A stretch of 64,000 nucleotides of DNA from a virus. The stretch lies in the IMG/VR virus record IMGVR_UViG_3300023210_000013, positions 51,582 to 115,581 of that record, one strand, 5' to 3'. Position numbers and translations under genes: made by a program. Below the pieces are notes generated by a model, which was not told the DNA's origin, did no database searches, and saw only the letters and a list, made by a program, of their open reading frames with translations. Below, in pieces: positions 36,729 to 43,137 of the stretch; position 1 is the first letter of the stretch; every line of letters begins with the position of its first letter.

Positions 36729-37004
36729 ATGACGTATTTTTACAAACTTACGCAGACTGGTAAAGGAATAGTAACCACTACTGCACCGTTGAACAAAACA
36801 ACGGAAATCAAAAATATTGGTGGAGTTGAAACTGAAGTAAGAGTTCAGAATCAAGATGTATCATTTGGCTTTACTGCTATATCAGCAGACACTGCCGCGC
36901 AGATGAACCTAGCAATAGGTGATGAACTGCCACTTGAAATCACAGATAAGCCTGTGAAAAACAAGGATGGTGAGGTAATACCCAACATGTTTTGGGCTCA
37001 CTAG
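36729..37004 (+). CDS. Early protein, paralog B, 91 aa
   Basis: This is a diverged tandem copy of the gene at 36179. Both open with a (M/T)YFYK(F/L)T motif, carry GIVTT, FGFTAIS and A-Q-M-(D/N)-L-x-(V/I)-GDELPLE, and end in WAH. Duplicated upstream motifs (AAATGTTGC, C-rich patches) show that the control region was copied as well. It is closed by a strong terminator at 37019-37058. Function is unknown. Tandem duplication of a first early gene suggests selection for dose or for two host targets. Confidence 0.75.
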   Translation: MTYFYKLTQTGKGIVTTTAPLNKTTEIKNIGGVETEVRVQNQDVSFGFTAISADTAAQMNLAIGDELPLEITDKPVKNKDGEVIPNMFWAH

Positions 37005-37018
37005 CACATGATGCTAAC

Positions 37019-37058
37019 ATAACACGGAGATCTAATAAATCTCTGTGTTATTTTATTT
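37019..37058 (+). terminator. Strong intrinsic terminator after the paralog pair
   Basis: The arm starting ATAACACGGAGAT (37019-37031) pairs with ATCTCTGTGTTAT (37039-37051) over 13 bp, with one G-U and a 7-nt loop. A T-rich tail follows. Confidence 0.85.
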
Positions 37059-37313
37059 AAAACACACGTTGCACACTAAAGGTGACATCATATAACCCAT
37101 ATAAGCACACTTTAAGCAATGATATTAATTATCTTATCCATATATATAGATATAGCTATAAAGATCACTTAGGCAGAGCAAACTATTACATAGTAGTTGT
37201 TATCTCTCTCTATAGTATCTTATGTATCTCTTCTTATATGAATAGTATTATATTACCCGGAATATTACAACAGGCACATAGATATATACCTGTATAAACA
37301 TGGTTGGTCTAAT

Positions 37314-37469
37314 CCAGTGAGCTGCTGGCGTAAGAGAGAACTTACAGTAATCTAAACTCAACTAATAGAATAAGTGTAGCAAGACAAAATAAAGGCTAAG
37401 ACGTTAGTCATCCTACTGTCACTAGATGACAGCTTGTAAATGCCATGTCAGCAGGGATGCTACACTTAT
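37314..37469 (+). ncRNA. Putative structured RNA closed by a 12-bp helix
   Basis: ATAAGTGTAGCA (37370-37381) and TGCTACACTTAT (37458-37469) are perfect inverted repeats separated by 76 nt. Inside lie the hairpins GGCTAA/TTAGTC (37394-37409, one G-U, 4-nt loop) and CTGTCA/TGACAG (37416-37432, 5-nt loop), giving a multibranch fold. Just upstream are CCAG/CTGG (37314-37328) and GTAAG/CTTAC (37330-37345). No frame with gene-like character covers it, and no T-loop or CCA is present, so it is not a tRNA. The preceding 37059-37313 is A/T-rich with no clear gene. Confidence 0.6.
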
Positions 37470-37524
37470 ATCTATAACTCTTAATGGTTAACGTCAGATA
37501 CATGTATCAAATAGTTAATCAGTT

Positions 37525-37607
37525 ATATACTTTTGTGAATTAACAGTATACCTGGAACCCATCGTGGTGTAAAGGCAGACAGGTTGGGATACCCTACAAA
37601 AGTATAT
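37525..37607 (+). ncRNA. Second putative structured RNA closed by a 12-bp helix
   Basis: ATATACTTTTGT (37525-37536) and ACAAAAGTATAT (37596-37607) are perfect inverted repeats with a 59-nt interior. The interior can form CCTG/CAGG (37551-37554 with 37580-37583) and a short CCA/TGG hairpin. The right arm overlaps a copy of the promoter-like core GTATATTAT, so the repeat could instead be an operator around a promoter. It lies 48 nt before the ATG at 37655. Confidence 0.5.
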
Positions 37608-37610
37608 TAT
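37602..37610 (+). promoter_or_regulatory. Plus-strand copy of the promoter core GTATATTAT
   Basis: The 9-base core shared by the late elements occurs here on the plus strand, 45-53 nt upstream of the ATG at 37655, matching the spacing seen in the late block. Confidence 0.4.
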
Positions 37611-37654
37611 ATAATAACATCACCTAAAGCTGAAGAGCATTGTACTATCCTATT

Positions 37655-37870
37655 ATGTCAAAAGAAATAACAAGTACAATATTTATAAAAGATGCAGAGA
37701 TAGATAAGTTTGTATTATCTATTGGAGGTAGTATAAGAACCACACCATTTAAAACATATAAACCACCTGTTGGGTTATCATTTGATTTTAATTGGGTAAG
37801 AGATGGTGTTGAAATAGACCTATTCAAAATAATTAATCATTTAAAACTAAATCGTAATGGTAAAGACTAA
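37655..37870 (+). CDS. Small hypothetical protein, 71 aa
   Basis: The best start is ATG 37655 (MSKEITSTIFIKDAEIDKFV) rather than the TTG fifteen bases earlier. The protein is soluble, with a central SIGGSIRTTPFKTYKPP segment. It overlaps the following membrane-protein gene by 14 bases. No family is recognised. Its place between structured RNA segments is notable. Confidence 0.6.
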   Translation: MSKEITSTIFIKDAEIDKFVLSIGGSIRTTPFKTYKPPVGLSFDFNWVRDGVEIDLFKIINHLKLNRNGKD

Positions 37871-38057
37871 AACTATGCTATTAAGCATAACCGTATTCAT
37901 AATCACAGTAGTAATATTTAACACACTCGTATGGTATCTACAAGATACTTGGACATTCAAAGAATGCTTTGGCCATGGTGCAACAATAGGCTTCTCAGTT
38001 ATATTTGCTTGGATACCTGCTGGTATCGTAGGAAATGATTACTACAATCGTATTTAA
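37857..38057 (+). CDS. Small two-helix membrane protein, 66 aa
   Basis: One hydrophobic segment covers residues 8-28 (LLSITVFIITVVIFNTLVWY). A second hydrophobic stretch lies at residues 44-58, after a charged amphipathic region. The basic N-terminus (MVKTKTM) predicts a cytoplasmic N-terminus. Candidates are superinfection exclusion or host membrane modification. It directly precedes the long non-coding RNA-like region. Confidence 0.6.
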   Translation: MVKTKTMLLSITVFIITVVIFNTLVWYLQDTWTFKECFGHGATIGFSVIFAWIPAGIVGNDYYNRI

Positions 38058-38271
38058 AGAGAACACCCGTGAGGCTAGCGGGCGTGTTAGAGTGTCACGT
38101 AGATACACTTAAGAGGATAGCTTGTCAGCTTGGCTCTGCATATGTTAGGACTATAGGTCTGTTGTAGGTTTGACAACCCTGAACCATATGTTGATTTGCT
38201 AGTTTAACATAAACTAGAATCGTCAACCGGGGAAACGGTCAAGTAGAGGTAACCAAGCTCTACATTTTTTT
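38058..38271 (+). ncRNA. Putative non-coding RNA with terminator, about 210 nt
   Basis: Start and end are estimates. The stretch has no gene-like frame but is full of local helices: AACAC/GTGTT (38062-38088), AGTGT/ACACT (38091-38109), GTTGT/ACAAC (38161-38177), CTAGTTTA/TAAACTAG (38199-38217, 3-nt loop) and ACCG/CGGT (38226-38239). It ends in a terminator hairpin with seven Ts. Two CATATG palindromes (38139-38144 and 38185-38190) could pair across the GTTGT hairpin. It could be a stand-alone RNA or the 5' part of a longer one with the next element. Confidence 0.6.
38243..38271 (+). terminator. Intrinsic terminator of the first RNA unit
   Basis: GTAGAG (38243-38248) and CTCTAC (38258-38263) form a 6-bp stem with a 9-nt loop, followed by A and seven Ts (38265-38271). 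Confidence 0.75.
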
Positions 38272-38286
38272 AACAATATTATAAAT

Positions 38287-38768
38287 AACTAGTCAATAAA
38301 AGCAGTAGTGGCTACCTGCAGATAAACAATGTTAAGTTGAAGGTGGAATAGTTAGACTATTCATAAGCCCATGTGTATGTAAACTGCATACAATAGACTC
38401 ATCATCGTGGCCTTGACTAGTTTTCTATTAAAGTCTAAAAGCAAAGATAACCTCACTTGTAAAACAAGGGTAGATACCATAACAATTGGTTGAGTGAGTA
38501 AAGAATCAGGGAAATAAGGTTATGCGTTAAAACCTGAATGATTGCTATAGACTAAAAATACGTGTTTAGGTAATTCTAAACTAGTGTGACACACATGAAG
38601 TGAAGTAGGTTAATTACCTATAGTGTCTAATCAACCAATGAGTATGTTGGTAGGTGTTGGTCTCACCTGATAATCAAATGACTTATTCCTAACTATGTAA
38701 AGCAATAATGTAATTCTCATAGGACAACCGTGCCAGTTGAAGTTGGATAAAATAGACTGGCTTTTTTT
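38287..38768 (+). ncRNA. Putative large ornate RNA, about 480 nt
   Basis: No gene-like frame is present, but at least three closed domains are. Domain 1 is bounded by AACTAGTCAA (38287-38296) and TTGACTAGTT (38413-38422) and contains GCAGTAG/CTAcCTGC, GAATAG/CTATTC (38346-38362) and TGTATG/CATACA (38374-38392). Domain 2 is bounded by AGTCTA/TAGACT and GCAA/TTGC (38432-38444 with 38542-38553) and contains ATAACCT/AGGTTAT (38447-38453, 38517-38523) and CTTGT/ACAAG. Domain 3 is bounded by TAGGTAATT/AATTACCTA (38567-38575, 38612-38620). Two more hairpins follow, ACCAA/TTGGT (38634-38651) and AGGTG/CACCT (38652-38668). It ends at a terminator. Size and density recall the GOLLD/ROOL class of phage RNAs. 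Confidence 0.6.
38732..38768 (+). terminator. Terminator at the end of the large RNA region
   Basis: GCCAGT (38732-38737) and ACTGGC (38756-38761) form a 6-bp stem with an 18-nt loop, followed by seven Ts (38762-38768). It lies 26 nt before the next gene. Confidence 0.65.
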
Positions 38769-38793
38769 ACAAACCACTTAACAAAATCATATC

Positions 38794-38982
38794 ATGGATA
38801 AATTTACTAGAATTAGCGTACACATTGCTGCTTATTTTGTAGCATTCAATCTATTTAGAGTTGCACACCACTCATCAGGAGAAGGTAACTGGCAAATCTC
38901 TATTATGTTCTTCGTATTAGGCGTATTCACAATGTATATACCGTCAATGCTAACAGCAAAAGAAAAAAAAAATAATCACTAA
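38794..38982 (+). CDS. Small membrane protein, 62 aa
   Basis: Two hydrophobic segments (about residues 9-23 and 35-54, for example ISIMFFVLGVFTMYIPSMLT) are linked by a polar His/Ser/Gly loop, and the protein ends in a Lys/Asn-rich tail. The topology suggests a hairpin inner-membrane protein. It is one of four tiny genes here with membrane or export features, a typical composition for early superinfection-exclusion or host-takeover clusters. Confidence 0.6.
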   Translation: MDKFTRISVHIAAYFVAFNLFRVAHHSSGEGNWQISIMFFVLGVFTMYIPSMLTAKEKKNNH

Positions 38983-39001
38983 CCATTTAATCATAAGAAC
39001 T

Positions 39002-39163
39002 ATGAAAACTAAATCACTTTACTTATTACTTGCATTGTTTCTGGTTACACCAGTACTACAATCATGCGGATCATCCAAACGTGGATGTAAAAAGATGAGA
39101 AAATACCGTACTTACTCATTTGGAGACAACCAACAAGAAACACAAACTTACAGATTGGGATAG
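39002..39163 (+). CDS. Small lipoprotein, 53 aa
   Basis: The frame begins MKTKSLYLLLALFLVTPVLQ and continues with SCGSSKRGC. This is a basic n-region, a hydrophobic core and a lipobox L-Q-S-C with lipidation expected at Cys22. The serine after the lipidated cysteine-glycine favours surface or outer-membrane sorting in Bacteroidota, though this is uncertain. The mature part is only about 32 residues, basic and ending QTYRLG. Phage lipoproteins of this size are often superinfection-exclusion factors that block receptors. Confidence 0.65.
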   Translation: MKTKSLYLLLALFLVTPVLQSCGSSKRGCKKMRKYRTYSFGDNQQETQTYRLG

Positions 39164-39209
39164 ATAGACTATCCCTTTTACATTTATCAACCACTTAATC
39201 TTATCAATC

Positions 39210-39494
39210 ATGAGAATACACATTAAAGAACCAAGCAGATTTGCTATGCTCAATGGAAACATTGTGCTTACACACTTTCAAGACACACACAATACTATCA
39301 TACGTAACAGTGATGGAGATATACAACGTGTTAAGAATGAAAAATTAGAAGGCTTAACTTTAGAAGAGTTAAATGAAGGCCTATTAGAGAACATATCGTT
39401 ACGTGAAGTAGCTGCAATAGAAGAATACATTGTAGTTGGTGATCATAATAATGATGATGAATCATACATGGCTTACGTCACATCTTATTCTTAA
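39210..39494 (+). CDS. Hypothetical early protein, 94 aa
   Basis: The protein is soluble and acidic in its C-terminal half. A beta-rich start (MRIHIKEPSRFAMLNGNIVL) is followed by helices (LEGLTLEELNEGLLENISLR). No family is recognised. Its start lies 46 nt after the lipoprotein stop, in an early cluster of small genes. Confidence 0.6.
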   Translation: MRIHIKEPSRFAMLNGNIVLTHFQDTHNTIIRNSDGDIQRVKNEKLEGLTLEELNEGLLENISLREVAAIEEYIVVGDHNNDDESYMAYVTSYS

Positions 39495-39520
39495 CCAATT
39501 AATATCTTAATATACACTTT

Positions 39521-39646
39521 ATGAAAAATTTAAAAATCAAATTTGGCTACGCTGAATTCATTGGGCTTGGAATAGCTTGGCAGTATGATAGAGCAGCTAT
39601 CATAATACCTTTTCTTATGATTGAAATCATATGGAAAAAGAGATAA
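39521..39646 (+). CDS. Tiny membrane-associated protein, 41 aa
   Basis: A frame from ATG 39521 encodes MKNLKIKFGYAEFIGLGIAW followed by a second hydrophobic stretch (AAIIIPFLMIEIIW) and a KKR end. Basic ends flanking a hydrophobic hairpin suggest an inner-membrane peptide. It is short, but it continues the spacing pattern of its neighbours. Confidence 0.5.
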   Translation: MKNLKIKFGYAEFIGLGIAWQYDRAAIIIPFLMIEIIWKKR

Positions 39647-39748
39647 TAACTATCAGACTTAAAAACAAACACGCACTATAGATCGTACTAACAATACCAG
39701 TACTTCTATATCTTATATAATGATCTTACTACTGTGGGATCATAAATG

Positions 39749-39809
39749 TTAAACATGGTGATGTATGTTTAAGTGGTGAATGGATCTTACCTGGGAATTC
39801 CTGGGTAAG
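39749..39809 (+). promoter_or_regulatory. Double-hairpin leader before the 182-aa gene
   Basis: TTAAACAT (39749-39756) and ATGTTTAA (39765-39772) form an 8-bp hairpin. CTTACC (39786-39791) and GGTAAG (39804-39809) form a second hairpin containing the palindrome GGAATTCC. Both lie in the 188-nt gap before the ATG at 39835, the second ending 25 nt from it. A structured 5' leader, a processing site or a short RNA are possible. Confidence 0.45.
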
Positions 39810-39834
39810 GTTGCATTCTTTTATAAAAGAAATT

Positions 39835-40383
39835 ATGTCTACAACAATATCAGAACAAACCGTATACAACTTACTTGTATCTGCATTAGATAACAAGTCT
39901 ATAGATAAAAGCTTATTTGTTAAAGCAGTAATGAAAGCCTGTAATGGGTCTTCAAGAATGGAATATTTATTACATTTACTGCATAACAAAGGAAGTATAA
40001 TAACCAAACAAGGAGATTACTTTACCACAATAGCACCAAAGTATCATCAAGGTGATAAATTTAACTATGATACTTTAAAAGATCTAGGCTTATGTACTGA
40101 TGACTATGAAGTCTACGGTAAAATAGTTAATGATGAAGGTTGGGGTAATGATTATGATCCTTTTTATGGTAGAGTTAAAACCATATTATTTTACCATGAC
40201 ACAGATGGTAAGATGAAACATTATGATGAGACTATAAATACTTCAAGTTTAAATATAATTAATAAATCTCAAATATCATATTTTAAAAGTTTAACTCATG
40301 GCAAAGATCTCAAAAGAACTCCTAAGAAAAGAAATCAAGGACTGGAAAACCTTGAAGAAATTACTACACAGACAAGTAGTTAA
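39835..40383 (+). CDS. Hypothetical early protein, 182 aa
   Basis: The ATG at 39835 (MSTTISEQTVYNLLVSALDN) is preferred over an in-frame TTG at 39811, which lies inside the leader hairpin region. An N-terminal helical domain with a possible winged-helix feel (SSRMEYLLHLLHNKGSIITK) is followed by a Tyr/Asp-rich beta region and a basic tail. Function is unknown. The end overlaps the next small frame by 86 bases in another register. Confidence 0.65.
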   Translation: MSTTISEQTVYNLLVSALDNKSIDKSLFVKAVMKACNGSSRMEYLLHLLHNKGSIITKQGDYFTTIAPKYHQGDKFNYDTLKDLGLCTDDYEVYGKIVNDEGWGNDYDPFYGRVKTILFYHDTDGKMKHYDETINTSSLNIINKSQISYFKSLTHGKDLKRTPKKRNQGLENLEEITTQTSS

Positions 40384-40516
40384 CTTTGGACCTTATATGG
40401 AAAAAAAGTATAAGATGAGAGATAGCAATCTAAGCCAAGTAGAAAATAACAGAGAAGCTATCAGAATAATACTTAAAAATTATGTCCAAGAACTACAGGT
40501 TTGGAATAGTTTCTAA
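40298..40516 (+). CDS. Lysine-rich helical protein, 72 aa
   Basis: The frame starts with ATG 40298 (MAKISKELLRKEIKDWKTLK) and is helical and basic. It overlaps the previous gene by 86 bases and the next by 35. The regular helical pattern favours a real gene, but the double overlap lowers certainty. It may be a small DNA-binding or regulatory factor acting with the adjacent winged-helix protein. Confidence 0.5.
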   Translation: MAKISKELLRKEIKDWKTLKKLLHRQVVNFGPYMEKKYKMRDSNLSQVENNREAIRIILKNYVQELQVWNSF

Positions 40517-40730
40517 GGAAGTTATTGAAGATCCTGAGTTAAGCCTGGGTGCTAAAGCATTATATAGTTTATTATGTACTTATGCAAATAAGCAAAGAGA
40601 GTGCTTCCCTTCCATATCAACCCTGTCAGATTATTTAAATATCTCTACCAGATACACGGATAAACTGATAAAGGAACTGAAATCCAAAGGTTATATTGCC
40701 AGAACAGGTAGAGTTCTAAAATTAAAATAA
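40482..40730 (+). CDS. Winged-helix (HTH_36-type) DNA-binding protein, 82 aa
   Basis: The sequence has the replication-initiator/DnaD-like winged-helix pattern. It contains LGAKALYSLLCTYANK, then CFPSISTLSDYLNISTRYTD (recognition-helix region, about residues 42-61), then IKELKSKGYIARTGRVLKLK (wing). The domain occupies the whole protein, so it is a minimal DNA binder. It could regulate early transcription or mark a replication origin. Confidence 0.75.
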   Translation: MSKNYRFGIVSKEVIEDPELSLGAKALYSLLCTYANKQRECFPSISTLSDYLNISTRYTDKLIKELKSKGYIARTGRVLKLK

Positions 40731-40844
40731 AATACATAGCTATATATATGCTGTTTATTTAGAGTACTTAACCTTATATAGGTTATAATTACTGTATCAA
40801 TACGTTTTAAATTATTACTTTTACATATATACTATGTACAAAAA

Positions 40845-41123
40845 ATGATTTACCAATTACCAAATGGACGTATAATAGAACTATCAGTGGAGCAATTCCT
40901 AGATCTAAATGATACAGAACTTAAAGACCTTAATGGTTTAAGTACTGCATACAGTCATGAGTGTGGTAATCCTTTCTATAACTTATTTTGTAAAACAACA
41001 GATGACAAAGAAATCACTATGGTTGAAACTCTTCTAGAAGATGAAGAATTCTCCCATGATTTATTTGATGTTGATGTACAAGAAAAGCTAGATGATGATT
41101 ACTTTCACAGAGATGACACATAA
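40845..41123 (+). CDS. Acidic hypothetical protein, 92 aa
   Basis: The protein is soluble, with an acidic C-terminus (DVDVQEKLDDDYFHRDDT) and two cysteines (HECGNPFYNLFC). No domain is recognised. It follows a 114-nt A/T-rich gap without clear signals. The acidic character would fit a DNA-mimic or inhibitor, but nothing specific supports that. Confidence 0.6.
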   Translation: MIYQLPNGRIIELSVEQFLDLNDTELKDLNGLSTAYSHECGNPFYNLFCKTTDDKEITMVETLLEDEEFSHDLFDVDVQEKLDDDYFHRDDT

Positions 41124-41159
41124 TATCATATAAATCTAATTTTTTAAAACCAAAGAAAA

Positions 41160-41777
41160 ATGCAAAACAAAGTTCAAATTGTCCCTGATGAGTTAGGGAA
41201 CGTAATCTGTATGTCTAATAATCCTGAGTTTGGATATGTAAGACTATCACAAGACAGCCATAAAGTAACAAATGGTTTTGTTAAGAAAATACCACTTAGT
41301 ACACTGTTACACGGTGAGTTAGAAAGCTTACGTAGCATGGATGTTCAAAACAAAACTGAATTATCTGGTAAAATTATTGTTAAAGAACAGCTTACACCAT
41401 TTAGTACAGAAAACTCTGATAGAGATTATAAAATAGCAGGTAACACTGGTATTATTTGTTGTGTACATGGTGAACCTATTTATAGGAAAACATTCTTTAC
41501 TGAAGATGTAACAGCTGAAAACATATTACTTGACCATACTAATGGTGATGCAATACGTTCAGCTAATAATGCACCTGTTGATGCTAAAATGCTTAAGATA
41601 AACAAATCTAAGCCAGTAGCAGTAGTAACACCAGAACAAGCATTTGATATAGAAGACAAGACTACTGATAATCAAGTAGATCTTGAAGATGCTATTGAAG
41701 AAGCTAATGACACTGAAGTAGTTGTCAATGAACAAGAAGAAGTAGAAGTCTTAGAAGAATCTACATTTGAGTTATAA
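41160..41777 (+). CDS. Hypothetical early protein, 205 aa
   Basis: The N-terminal 150 residues are mixed alpha/beta. They contain a central GIICCVHGEPIYRKTFF segment and a NGDAIRSANNAP motif. The last 50 residues are strongly acidic (DAIEEANDTEVVVNEQEEVE). The acidic tail resembles that of ssDNA-binding or partner-recruiting proteins, but the body does not show an OB pattern that I can defend. It ends just before a strong terminator. Confidence 0.65.
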   Translation: MQNKVQIVPDELGNVICMSNNPEFGYVRLSQDSHKVTNGFVKKIPLSTLLHGELESLRSMDVQNKTELSGKIIVKEQLTPFSTENSDRDYKIAGNTGIICCVHGEPIYRKTFFTEDVTAENILLDHTNGDAIRSANNAPVDAKMLKINKSKPVAVVTPEQAFDIEDKTTDNQVDLEDAIEEANDTEVVVNEQEEVEVLEESTFEL

Positions 41778-41801
41778 ACTTTAACTCATTAATTATTAAA
41801 G

Positions 41802-41830
41802 AGCCTCAGTAGAAATACTGGGGCTTTTTT
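41802..41830 (+). terminator. Strong intrinsic terminator with GAAA tetraloop
   Basis: AGCCTCAGTA (41802-41811) pairs with TACTGGGGCT (41816-41825) over 10 bp (one G-U), capped by GAAA, and runs into six Ts. Confidence 0.9.
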
Positions 41831-41860
41831 ATTTACTAACCATTTTACATCCTTTCACAC

Positions 41861-42373
41861 ATGCTAACACAAGAACAAAAACAAACCTTAGAGCTTCAGA
41901 ATAATATAGCTATTCTGCAAGCAAGAGAGTCCCGCTATATGTATTTAGGCTTATTGTCTGAATATCAGTTACAACCTGAGATTATTGCTCAGAAACTTGT
42001 TTATACAAAGTTAAATCCTCAACAACATTTCTTATTTAAGAGAGTGTTACACGGTTTAAACATTTATAAACCTGAAGAACAATCCAATTTACACTGGGAT
42101 AAGAAAAGACGTGTAAAAAAAGTTTGGCAACGTGGTCAACGTGAAGTTAATGCTTGGAAACAAGTAATTTGCAATAAGTATGCAGCAAAAATCCTTGGTA
42201 ATTTTACTAAGACTGGAGCTGGTGAATACTTAAACTCAATCCCTGTGGATGAGATAGACCATGAATACATTAATACTATGTCTTTAAAAGATTTAGGAAT
42301 TAAGTATGAAGACTTGATACTATTCTATATGAATAAAGGCTTATTACCTAGAAACTTTTTATCTTTGAAATAA
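41861..42373 (+). CDS. Hypothetical protein, 170 aa
   Basis: The protein is helical and basic. It begins MLTQEQKQTLELQNNIAILQ and has a lysine/arginine-rich centre (LHWDKKRRVKKVWQRGQREV). It shares one base with the start of the HNH gene downstream (TAATG). Charge and position before nuclease and helicase genes suggest a nucleic-acid role. No family is recognised. Confidence 0.65.
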   Translation: MLTQEQKQTLELQNNIAILQARESRYMYLGLLSEYQLQPEIIAQKLVYTKLNPQQHFLFKRVLHGLNIYKPEEQSNLHWDKKRRVKKVWQRGQREVNAWKQVICNKYAAKILGNFTKTGAGEYLNSIPVDEIDHEYINTMSLKDLGIKYEDLILFYMNKGLLPRNFLSLK

Positions 42374-42774
42374 TGAAGACAAAAAAGAAAATATGTAACA
42401 ATTGCAATACTGAGCAGTTCATTTGGAAAAATGATAAAGGCAGCCGGTATTGCAAAAGTTGCTGGTATAGATCAATGGAAACTAAAAAACCATTGAAAGC
42501 TAGAAAACCTTTGAATCCAAAATCAAAGAGAATGCAAACCACAGATTTAGCGTATAGTAAATTACGCAAGAAATTTATGGAACAGAAACCAATGTGTGAA
42601 GCAGCACTTCCTGTATGTAATGGGCCATCAACTGATGTTCATCACAAAAAAGGACGTGGTAAATATCACCTTAAAGTAAGTACTTGGTTATCTGTATGTA
42701 GACAGTGTCACACATGGATAGAAGAACATCCTCATGAAGCAAAAGAATTAGGATTTTCTGAATCAAGACATTAA
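42373..42774 (+). CDS. HNH-type nuclease with zinc finger (NinG-like)
   Basis: The N-terminal zinc knuckle has CNNC near residue 8 and CKSC near residue 28. A basic linker follows, then an HNH-like core: Cys pair around residues 74-82, DVHHKKGRGKYH near residue 90 and CRQCHTWIEEHP near residue 111. The order resembles the NinG/Rap recombination endonucleases of lambdoid phages as well as free-standing HNH proteins. It likely cuts DNA at recombination or replication intermediates. It sits upstream of the SF2 helicase. Confidence 0.7.
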   Translation: MKTKKKICNNCNTEQFIWKNDKGSRYCKSCWYRSMETKKPLKARKPLNPKSKRMQTTDLAYSKLRKKFMEQKPMCEAALPVCNGPSTDVHHKKGRGKYHLKVSTWLSVCRQCHTWIEEHPHEAKELGFSESRH

Positions 42775-42790
42775 TCATAAAAAAAGCAAG

Positions 42791-42955
42791 ATGAAAGAAA
42801 AATTTATTAAAAGCCGTAAAGAATACTATGAATCAAAAGGTTTAGGTCAAGGTAAAACTGAAAGACAATATAAAACAGCAATGAAAGTTATATTGTATTC
42901 ATATTTTGTATTAATATTAGTAACATTATATCTTATATATGATACGTATTTATAA
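42791..42955 (+). CDS. Small single-span membrane protein, 54 aa
   Basis: The frame from ATG 42791 gives MKEKFIKSRKEYYESKGLGQ, a charged cytoplasmic-like half. A hydrophobic segment follows (residues about 33-52, VILYSYFVLILVTLYLIY). It overlaps the next gene by 17 bases. A single-pass inner-membrane protein with a basic N-terminus is predicted. Function is unknown. Confidence 0.6.
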   Translation: MKEKFIKSRKEYYESKGLGQGKTERQYKTAMKVILYSYFVLILVTLYLIYDTYL

Positions 42956-43136
42956 AAAACAAAAACATAAAGCTGCTATATCTGATTATGTAACTAAATT
43001 ACAGTGGGACACTATCAATACTGTACTTGATGCACAGAAAACTGGTAAGTGGACTAAGAAAACAGAAGTTCATTTAAATAACAACGCAAAGCTTATAAAA
43101 AAATACCAAAGAAGATTAAGCCTTTTAAGATTTTAA
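42939..43136 (+). CDS. Basic hypothetical protein, 65 aa
   Basis: The protein is lysine-rich and helical (MIRIYKKQKHKAAISDYVTK). It ends one base before the helicase start, with its stop next to the ATG at 43138. Charge suggests nucleic-acid contact, possibly with the helicase. No family is recognised. Confidence 0.6.
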   Translation: MIRIYKKQKHKAAISDYVTKLQWDTINTVLDAQKTGKWTKKTEVHLNNNAKLIKKYQRRLSLLRF

Positions 43137-43137
43137 A

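Noticed and set aside
37082-37297. 71-aa hydrophobic frame on the plus strand starting with GTG
   Set aside because: There is no ATG at its start, the composition is that of A/T-rich non-coding sequence, and it lies right after a strong terminator next to the structured RNA domains. I treat the stretch as non-coding.
37314-37607. tRNA or tRNA-like genes in the control region
   Set aside because: Helices of 12 bp do not fit an acceptor stem, and no T-loop (GTTCRANYC), anticodon arm or CCA end is found. No tRNA was found by eye elsewhere in the window either.
38058-38768. Group I or group II intron in the non-coding stretch
   Set aside because: I found no interrupted gene on its flanks, no recognisable intron catalytic core motifs and no homing endonuclease frame.
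41160-41777. Calling the 205-aa acidic-tailed protein a second SSB
   Set aside because: The acidic tail fits, but no OB-fold pattern could be defended, and a better SSB candidate follows the Sak4-like gene.
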